A DNA stretch of 49,849 nt, taken from NCBI GenBank assembly GCA_904420535.1, contig CAJFVQ010000013.1, forward strand, positions 1-49,849, written 5' to 3'. Position 1 is the stretch's first letter. Each line of letters starts with the position of its first letter. This stretch comes from Candidatus Cryptoclostridium obscurum. GTDB lineage: Bacteria; Bacillota; Dehalobacteriia; UBA7702. Both the position numbers and the translations under genes were made by a program. Below, one piece after another: positions 43,973 to 49,849 of this stretch. The notes beneath the pieces were generated by a model. That model worked only from the letters and a program-made list of their open reading frames with translations, was not told the origin of the DNA and ran no database searches.

Positions 43973-44320
43973 ATGACAAATATCGGAGAAATCGCCGTAT
44001 GGTTCATAAGCTGTTGGGGATGCGCCCTCTTATTTACAGTCCTTGGGGGGTTTGCGCGCAAAAGCAAGACTCCGATGCCATTTTGGAGCGGGACTAAAGT
44101 AAAGCCCGAGGAGATAACGGATATCCATAAATACAATAGAGCCAACGCTAAGATGTGGCTCTTTTATTCCATACCCTTTTGGATTGCAGGGATATTGGGA
44201 ATCTTTCATCCTATGGCGGGAGGCATTCTCATAGGCCTCAGCTGCATTCCCGGTATTCTTTTCTTGATTCTATGGTATCGACAAATCCAAAAACAGTACT
44301 TTGTGAAATATCAAAAATAA
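43973..44320 (+). CDS. Small membrane protein of unknown function
   Basis: A 115-residue protein with three hydrophobic segments (about 8-25, 60-78, 82-101) and a conserved-looking cytoplasmic loop, MPFWSGTKVKPEEITDIHKYNRANAKMW-like, resembling DUF3784/SdpI-type proteins. AAAGGAAGGAAGG precedes the ATG. It follows the CoxE-like gene by 21 nt and is probably co-transcribed. I do not recognise a function. Confidence 0.7.
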   Translation: MTNIGEIAVWFISCWGCALLFTVLGGFARKSKTPMPFWSGTKVKPEEITDIHKYNRANAKMWLFYSIPFWIAGILGIFHPMAGGILIGLSCIPGILFLILWYRQIQKQYFVKYQK

Positions 44321-44384
44321 CGATAACCATTTCACCCAATTCATAGCTTTACTGCCCAAAGAACATCCATTGCGATTCGCCACA

Positions 44385-44423
44385 GTCAAACAAACACAAA
44401 GCGCAGCCAAATCATGGCTGCGC
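44385..44423 (-). terminator. Terminator after ispH-rpsA
   Basis: GCGCAGCC (44401-44408) and GGCTGCGC (44416-44423) form a perfect 8-bp stem; on the minus strand TTTGTGTTTGTTTG follows. It lies about 32 bp past the ispH-rpsA stop. Confidence 0.75.
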
Positions 44424-44454
44424 TGAATTTATTTGGTGTCAAAGAATGATACCA

Positions 44455-46548
44455 TTAGTTGGTTTCATCTTCGTTTACCATATCGCCGATGGTTACAACA
44501 TCCTCTTCCGGAGTATAAGCCGCTTCTTCTTCAACTTCTTTTTGGGAAGCAACAGGGGGTTCTTCCGGTTCCGGACGATCCAAAGTTTCTTTAATGCTCA
44601 AGCTGATTTTTTTACTGTCGAGGTCAAAACCAAGCACTTTTACTTTGACAATATCACCGGGCTGTACGGCATCTTCGGTTTTGGCAACTCTACCCCAAGC
44701 CAGCTGAGAAATATGGACAAGACCTTCCACACCGGGTTCCAACTGAACGAAAGCACCAAAAGTCGCGAGACGAACTACTTTTGCCTCTACAATGGCACCG
44801 ACGGGATACTTATCCGGCACAAGGCTCCAGGGGTTGGGGATGAGCTGTTTTAAGCCCAGAGAAATTTTCTCATTTTCTCTATCTACAGCAAGGACATACA
44901 CGTCGATTTCATCACCAATATTCAAGATTTCAGAGGGATGGTTCACGCGATACCATGCCATTTGAGAAACGTGCAGTAAGCCATCAACACCGTCCAAATC
45001 AATGAATGCACCGAAATTCGTAATTCTTTGCACTACACCGTGACGGGTCTGGCCTTCTTCAATTTCCGCGAAAACTTGGGCATGTTTTTTGGCTTTTTCT
45101 TCTTCCAAATATGCTTTTCTGGAAAGAATCAGTTTGTTGTGATTTTTATCACATTCAATAATTTTTGCCTGGATAGTGGTACCTTTATATGCATCCAACT
45201 GGTTGGCAAAACCGATTTCCACCAAAGATGCGGGAACAAAGCCTTTGAGCCCCACATCCACAAGAAGCCCGCCTTTTACGACATCGACAACCTTTCCTTC
45301 CATCACTTCGCCATCTTCCATTGCTTTGGCCATTTTATCCCAGGCAATATCAACATCCACTTTCCTTTTTGAGAGGATCGGATGACCGTCTTCATTCTCT
45401 TTTCTTACGACGATGACTTCAACTTCATCGCCTTCGTGGAAGATTTCGGTAAGATGTTCCGCTTCTGCGGGTGTGAATTCGCTGCGAGGAATCACGCCTT
45501 CGCTCTTTCCGCCGATGTCCACCATTACCTCGCTATCAGTGACTTTGATAATTGTACCGGTAAGGCGTTCGCCGCGGCGAATCACGGTGAAGTCTTTATT
45601 GAAAGCAGCATAAGAAGCGGCCATGGTTTCCTCTTCTTCTACTTCCGGCGCGGTATTGACTTCCGCTTCGACTTCATTCATAATTTTCTCTTCCATTACA
45701 TTGTCCTCCTTCATTTTTTCCGTAACCTCCTCAATGATCCATTTCGGGGTTGAGGCACCAGCGGTGACTCCAACTGTGAGTTCCTCAGAAAAATTTGATT
45801 TTTTTATAATATTTTTAATGTTAATAATCTCATCCACCGTTTCCACGGTATAGGTTTCCGCACCGTTTTCCCGCGCGATATCCGCCAGCTTTTTAGTATT
45901 GGCGCTATTTTTCCCGCCAATTACCAGCATAAAATCTACCTGTTTGGCCAAAGCGGCGGCTTCTTTTTGCCGCTCCGCAGTGGCCCGGCAAATGGTATTA
46001 TAAACCACTACTTCTTCTACGCGGGTTTTGATATAATCCACAATCTCCCGAAACCGCTCCATGGTTTGGGTCGTTTGAGACATCACCCCTACCCTGGCAG
46101 GGAATTCCTTCTTTTTTGCTTCCTCCAAACTGTGAAGCACCATGGCATTTTCTCCCAAAAAGCCTAAAATGCCAATGACCTCAGGATGATTTCTATCGCC
46201 CACCACCACCACGCAGCCTGTTTCCGCCTGAAGTTTTTCCGCGATGGACTGGGCTTTTTTCACAAAGGGACAAGTTGCGTCTACAATATGGCAGCCTTTG
46301 GCTTGTAATGCTTCTACGACTTGAGGAGGTACGCCGTGAGAACGAATGATCACGCTGCTGCCCTGGAGATCATCGAGAGAATCCGCCTGAAAAACGCCGA
46401 GTTTAGCCAAGCGTTCCACTTCTTGGGGATTGTGAATCAACGGTCCAAGAGAATAAATACTGCCGGCAACGGCGGCATCTAATGCGATTTTAATGGCACG
46501 TTTCACACCGAAGCAAAAACCTGCGGAGTTTGCTGTGATAATTTTCAT
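44455..46548 (-). CDS. ispH-rpsA: Fused HMBPP reductase (IspH/LytB) and ribosomal protein S1
   Basis: A 697-residue fusion. Residues 1-285 are IspH, the last enzyme of the MEP isoprenoid pathway, with the three [4Fe-4S] cysteines Cys12, Cys93 and Cys187 and the SAGFCFGVKRA start. After an acidic linker (about 288-312) come four S1 RNA-binding domains (about 318-390, 405-475, 490-560, 575-645) with a short acidic tail. Such fusions are known in Clostridia. The S1 part binds mRNA and ribosomes but has fewer domains than E. coli S1. ATG at 46548 gives the classical IspH start; a GTG at 46554 is better spaced from AGGATAGG and is the alternative. Confidence 0.95.
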   Translation of the reverse strand: MKIITANSAGFCFGVKRAIKIALDAAVAGSIYSLGPLIHNPQEVERLAKLGVFQADSLDDLQGSSVIIRSHGVPPQVVEALQAKGCHIVDATCPFVKKAQSIAEKLQAETGCVVVVGDRNHPEVIGILGFLGENAMVLHSLEEAKKKEFPARVGVMSQTTQTMERFREIVDYIKTRVEEVVVYNTICRATAERQKEAAALAKQVDFMLVIGGKNSANTKKLADIARENGAETYTVETVDEIINIKNIIKKSNFSEELTVGVTAGASTPKWIIEEVTEKMKEDNVMEEKIMNEVEAEVNTAPEVEEEETMAASYAAFNKDFTVIRRGERLTGTIIKVTDSEVMVDIGGKSEGVIPRSEFTPAEAEHLTEIFHEGDEVEVIVVRKENEDGHPILSKRKVDVDIAWDKMAKAMEDGEVMEGKVVDVVKGGLLVDVGLKGFVPASLVEIGFANQLDAYKGTTIQAKIIECDKNHNKLILSRKAYLEEEKAKKHAQVFAEIEEGQTRHGVVQRITNFGAFIDLDGVDGLLHVSQMAWYRVNHPSEILNIGDEIDVYVLAVDRENEKISLGLKQLIPNPWSLVPDKYPVGAIVEAKVVRLATFGAFVQLEPGVEGLVHISQLAWGRVAKTEDAVQPGDIVKVKVLGFDLDSKKISLSIKETLDRPEPEEPPVASQKEVEEEAAYTPEEDVVTIGDMVNEDETN

Positions 46549-46677
46549 TAACACTGGTACCTATCCTTTAAAGGTTCTACTATTGTCTAAATTTTCCTGC
46601 AAAGAAAATGGATAAATTTTCCCCCATTTTACGACAAATTATTCCACCACTTTGGTATCATATTTATGCTGCCGTCA

Positions 46678-47274
46678 TCAATCAGCGGGGAAGGCCAGTT
46701 TTCTTACGGCGGCCTCTTGCTTTTCCAACATACGGTTCAATGTGTCACGGCGGCTTTCCCCCTCCAACCCCTCATAAGGAAAAGAAGCACCAATATGAAC
46801 TTCCGCCGGTTTGGCGAAGGGATTGAACAAATTGCCCCCGTAGCGGACCCCTACCGGAACAATGTGACAAGGAGCCTGGGAAGCAATAAAACAAACACCG
46901 CTTTTGAATGGTAACAATTCTTTGCCGTTGCCGCGGGTACCTTCGGGGAAAACCCCTAAAATTCCGCCTTCCCGCAGAACAGTGATGGATTCCCGCAATG
47001 CCGAGCGATCCAATTTATCACGATCAATGGGGATACAATTCATTTTATGCATGAACCAGTTGAGAAATTTCCCTCGAAACAATTCTTTTTTCGCCACAAA
47101 ATGGACGTTCCGTTTGGCGGCCAACCCCACCACAATGGGATCCAACGCCGAAATATGATTGGAAACCAATACCACGGCGCCGTCTCGGGGAATGTTTTCC
47201 CGACCGTAAAAACGAATGCGACGCGGCAATATTAAAAGTAAATCAGCGATGATCCGCATGAAACGATAAATCAT
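46678..47274 (-). CDS. plsC: 1-acyl-sn-glycerol-3-phosphate acyltransferase
   Basis: A 198-residue PlsC-family acyltransferase making phosphatidic acid at the membrane. N-terminal hydrophobic helix, catalytic NHISALDP (HX4D-type, near 35-42) and FPEGTRG. ATG at 47274 follows GGAGGAGGG and overlaps the cmk end by 32 nt, so the two are coupled. The cmk-plsC-ispH/rpsA order is common in Clostridia. Confidence 0.93.
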   Translation of the reverse strand: MIYRFMRIIADLLLILPRRIRFYGRENIPRDGAVVLVSNHISALDPIVVGLAAKRNVHFVAKKELFRGKFLNWFMHKMNCIPIDRDKLDRSALRESITVLREGGILGVFPEGTRGNGKELLPFKSGVCFIASQAPCHIVPVGVRYGGNLFNPFAKPAEVHIGASFPYEGLEGESRRDTLNRMLEKQEAAVRKLAFPAD

Positions 47275-47962
47275 GGGCGCCCTCCTCCCCACTGATTTGT
47301 TGCCACTGTCGCACAATCCAAGCGACTACCTGGTCAACAGACATTCCGTCGGTATCGAGTAAAATGGCGTCTTCTGTCCGGCAAAGGGGATTTAAGGCCC
47401 GCGTGGAATCAAGATGATCCCGGCGGTTAATATCTTCGATGGTCTCCTCTAAGGACATTGAAATCCCCTTCTCCTGCCATTCTTTATGGCGACGGCGACC
47501 GCGTTCCTCAGAAGAAGCAGTCATAAAAATTTTCAACATCGCATTGGGCAGCACATGGCTACCAATGTCACGGCCATCCATGATTACGCCGCCCCCATCG
47601 GCCATGGCTCGCTGCTGAGCCACCATGGCTTCACGTACGCCGCCATAACTGCAAACGGCAGAGACATTGGCGGTCACTTCCGGACCGCGAATTTCCTCGC
47701 TGACATCTTCACCGTCTAAAAATACCAAAGTACCTCCAATTCCTTCCTGTAGGGAAATGGAACAGCGGCAGGATTTCTCTGTTACAGCCGCCTCGTTGTC
47801 AACTGGAATCCCCTCTCGGAGAACCCCCAAAGTAACAGCGCGGTACATGGCGCCGGTATCAATATATTGAAAGCCCAATTTTTTGGCAACTGCTTTGGCC
47901 ACAGTGCTTTTCCCTGCGCCAGAAGGACCGTCAATGGCAATGGCTCTGGTTTTTTGTCTCAC
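47243..47962 (-). CDS. cmk: Cytidylate kinase
   Basis: A 239-residue CMP/dCMP kinase: P-loop IDGPSGAGKST near residue 9, DTGAMYRAVT, GRDIGSHVLPNA and the LID region RRHKEWQEKG. I chose the GTG at 47962, 6 nt after AGGAAAG; the frame is open to 47992. Product starts MRQKTRAIAIDG. Confidence 0.94.
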   Translation of the reverse strand: MRQKTRAIAIDGPSGAGKSTVAKAVAKKLGFQYIDTGAMYRAVTLGVLREGIPVDNEAAVTEKSCRCSISLQEGIGGTLVFLDGEDVSEEIRGPEVTANVSAVCSYGGVREAMVAQQRAMADGGGVIMDGRDIGSHVLPNAMLKIFMTASSEERGRRRHKEWQEKGISMSLEETIEDINRRDHLDSTRALNPLCRTEDAILLDTDGMSVDQVVAWIVRQWQQISGEEGAHDLSFHADHR

Positions 47963-48103
47963 AGTTCTTTCCTGCCTTATATTTGAATTCAATTATGATG
48001 CGATATATGGTACCCTTTAGTATACCGCAAATGGAGACGCACTGCAACAAAATCTTTAAAAAGATTTCTTTAACTATCGTAAAACATTACAATGGTTCCA
48101 ATT

Positions 48104-48574
48104 TTATTGAAACGCAATGCGCCCCCAGAAGACAGTTCTACTGCCACCAGCCAAAGTCACTTCTGTTTCAACGCCATCGGCAAGGTTTTCCGGCGGGTCT
48201 ACCATGGAAACGATAAGCCCCCTCGCCCCACCGCGAATTTCTAAGGTATCCCCCTCGGCAGCGCGAAAACCAAGAATTCCGTTTTCAAAAGTTCCAACAG
48301 AAACTCCATCCAGCAAAAGCTCGGCGGAAGAAGGGACCCCTTTATCGGTCTCCAACGTAAAGTAAGCGTCAAGACCGCTGTAAGATTCCGCCGCGGCGAT
48401 CACCGTATCGAGATCGCTGCGGATTTCCGCTCCCAGACGTTCTGCACGCTGTTCCTTTTGATATTGGGGAAAAATCGCAAAAAAGCATTGAATTATAAGA
48501 AGCAAAGAAAAAACCGCTGCCCACAGAATCAGGAATAGGCGGCGGCACCGGCTTGCCCAAGAGTTTTTTTTCAT
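48104..48574 (-). CDS. Membrane-anchored protein of unknown function
   Basis: A 156-residue protein: a basic N terminus, one membrane helix (LFLILWAAVFSLLLIIQCFFAIF, about 16-38), a charged helical stretch and a beta-rich C-terminal part (about 65-156) with a region resembling a small sandwich domain. ATG at 48574 follows GGTAGGGG. Family not recognised. Located between cmk and an AlkD-like gene, likely its own unit. Confidence 0.65.
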   Translation of the reverse strand: MKKNSWASRCRRLFLILWAAVFSLLLIIQCFFAIFPQYQKEQRAERLGAEIRSDLDTVIAAAESYSGLDAYFTLETDKGVPSSAELLLDGVSVGTFENGILGFRAAEGDTLEIRGGARGLIVSMVDPPENLADGVETEVTLAGGSRTVFWGRIAFQ

Positions 48575-48640
48575 AACCCCTACCAATTCATGGTTCATAG
48601 ATATAGGCTAGTTTTTCCTTCCCTCAGGCAAATTATTCAC

Positions 48641-49351
48641 TTATAGGCGCATGGCTCGAATTTGCTCTTTATCTTCCTGAGATACGCGACGCGATTCAAG
48701 GATTTTTTGTAATGCTTTTTGATAAGTCCAATCCGGCAGTTTGCAATGTTTGAGATAAGTCATGGTCTCTGAAGGGAATTTGGCAAAAGCAGTGGAAACC
48801 CCCCAGGCAACAGCCATCTTTACATAATAATTGGTATGGGATATCTCATCATAAACGGAAAATAGATCCGACAAATGTTCTGCATCGGTAAAATGATCCA
48901 TAAGCAAGACCACGGCAAAACGAACCTCGTAAGTTTGTTCCGACCGCAAATAAGGGTCCAGGAACCCCCGGACAATATCGTAGTGTTGTTTCACACCTTT
49001 CAATCCGCCGCAGAAGCAGTCGCACAAAGCCCAGTTGGAAATCAAAGGCACAAAATCGGCCGTATCCTTTAACAAAGTATCAATATCAGATTTCATTGCA
49101 CCGATGACGATGCCTTGGAGCATGATTTCTTCATAATATTTATGACCTGCAACAGTCAGGAATCCTCGGCCGTCGCCTTTGGCAATCTCTTTTCCCAGCT
49201 TTCTCAATTGGGGCATACGCACTCCCAAAAAATTCATGCAGCCGGGAACGATCTGCAAATGGAACTCCCGATAAGTATCGTCAACCATAAATTTCAGTTC
49301 GTTGATAAGTTTTGTGTAATTCGTTTCATTCCAGGATACTTTGCTCCGCAT
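48641..49351 (-). CDS. DNA alkylation repair protein (AlkD-like)
   Basis: A 236-residue all-helical HEAT-like repeat protein of the AlkD family: an N-terminal segment with GVRMPQLRKLGKEI, the NWALCDCFCG block with the catalytic-region Trp and Asp, and EVRFAVVLLMDHF. AlkD enzymes remove bulky or cationic alkylated purines. GGGAGGAG lies before the ATG. Confidence 0.88.
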   Translation of the reverse strand: MRSKVSWNETNYTKLINELKFMVDDTYREFHLQIVPGCMNFLGVRMPQLRKLGKEIAKGDGRGFLTVAGHKYYEEIMLQGIVIGAMKSDIDTLLKDTADFVPLISNWALCDCFCGGLKGVKQHYDIVRGFLDPYLRSEQTYEVRFAVVLLMDHFTDAEHLSDLFSVYDEISHTNYYVKMAVAWGVSTAFAKFPSETMTYLKHCKLPDWTYQKALQKILESRRVSQEDKEQIRAMRL

Positions 49352-49475
49352 GGCACTCCTCCCTTTTGTTCGCCATTATATCAAGATTTCTCATGGGACA
49401 CAAGGACAAATACTTTTTAAATTACATATTTCCCTGTTCTTTTGTTTATAAAATTATTATTTTGTCACAAAACTA

Positions 49476-49504
49476 TTGATATTTATTCGTGTCTATGATA
49501 GTAT
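49476..49504 (+). promoter_or_regulatory. Promoter of the amino-acid binding protein gene
   Basis: TTGATA (49476-49481), 17 nt, TAGTAT (49499-49504), about 55 bp before the ATG at 49563. The stretch 49352-49475 is AT-rich with no gene. Confidence 0.6.
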
Positions 49505-49562
49505 TTACACAGCATAACAATTTCTTTACAAAATGAAAAGAGAAAATAAAAGGAGAAGAATT

Positions 49563-49849
49563 ATGAAAAAGCTTATTGCATCCATGGTTGCTCTTGTGAT
49601 GATGTTCTCTTTCGCCGCCTGCAGTGACAACAGCAGCGAAGGAAGCAACACCGAAGGAGAACAAGCACAATCCCAGTCTTTGGACGCCATCAAAGAAGCT
49701 GGGGAAATCGTTATGTTCACCAACGCCGAATTCCCGCCTTTTGAATACAGAGACGATAACAATGAAATTGCCGGCGTCGATGTAGACATCGCCAATGAAA
49801 TTGCTAACGATATCGGCGTAGAACTGGTCATTGAAGACGTGAATTTCGA
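49563..49849 (+). CDS. Amino-acid ABC transporter substrate-binding lipoprotein (5' part)
   Basis: The first 95 codons of a periplasmic-type solute-binding protein of the SBP_bac_3 family. A lipoprotein signal peptide (MKKLIASMVALVMMFSFAAC) has its lipobox cysteine at residue 20, followed by a Ser/Glu/Gln-rich linker. The domain start AGEIVMFTNAEFPPFEYRDDN and GVDVDIANEIA are typical of polar amino-acid binders. AGGAG lies 7 nt before the ATG. The gene runs off the right edge. Confidence 0.9.
   Translation, partial: MKKLIASMVALVMMFSFAACSDNSSEGSNTEGEQAQSQSLDAIKEAGEIVMFTNAEFPPFEYRDDNNEIAGVDVDIANEIANDIGVELVIEDVNF

Overview
The window reads as the chromosome of an anaerobic, endospore-forming member of the Bacillota (Clostridia-like). 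Evidence: spore-coat genes cotJA/JB/JC and spoIID, two [FeFe] hydrogenases with the HydE/HydF/HydG maturases, a folate one-carbon (Wood-Ljungdahl methyl-branch) cluster, an IspH-ribosomal protein S1 fusion, and a Bacillus-like neighbourhood around the ATP synthase operon (sua5-ywlE-rpiB-mnaA-atp-ywmB-spoIID). Nearly all genes lie on the minus strand. The genus cannot be fixed from the sequence; pyrrolysine-using methylotrophic or formate-forming Peptococcaceae/Dehalobacteriia-type organisms would fit, but that is inference.

Layout. 464-4558: a trimethylamine methyltransferase gene (mttB) with an in-frame amber codon (pyrrolysine), a -24/-12 sigma-54 promoter, a PAS/AAA+ sigma-54 activator and a PHP-family phosphoesterase. 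4791-5431: cotJA, cotJB and only the first 62 codons of cotJC. The rest of cotJC lies 22.3 kb away at 27760-28169. The interval (about 5417-27759) is bounded by a shared GGTA core with 14-bp inverted arms, and it carries a large serine recombinase plus a small coupled gene beside the left end. Joining the two cores restores a 198-codon cotJC in frame. I interpret this as a skin-like excisable element in a sporulation gene.

The cargo is not phage-like but metabolic: a cytoplasmic HydABC-type hydrogenase, a formate/nitrite-family channel, a ten-gene run (fhs-fchA-folD-metF-tatB-Tat-signal [FeFe] hydrogenase-hybA-hybB-tatA-tatC), a LysR regulator, and TM1266-hydE-hydG-hydF behind a leader with mutually exclusive terminator/antiterminator pairings. 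Everything in the window concerned with H2 metabolism sits inside this element.

28176-49849 is the conserved chromosomal flank: spoIID, ywmB, the nine-gene ATP synthase operon, mnaA, a dCMP deaminase gene, rpiB, ywlE, sua5, a cold-shock gene, a divergent MoxR/CoxE pair, ispH-rpsA, plsC, cmk, an AlkD-like gene and the start of an amino-acid ABC transporter binding protein.

How it may work together (inference): methyl groups from methylamines enter through MttB, are oxidised on tetrahydrofolate by MetF, FolD and FchA, and leave as formate through Fhs (with ATP) and the FNT channel; electrons are handled by a cytoplasmic NAD-linked hydrogenase and an exported, membrane-anchored one. All 53 other stop codons checked are TAA or TGA with no TAG, which fits a genome that reads UAG as pyrrolysine.
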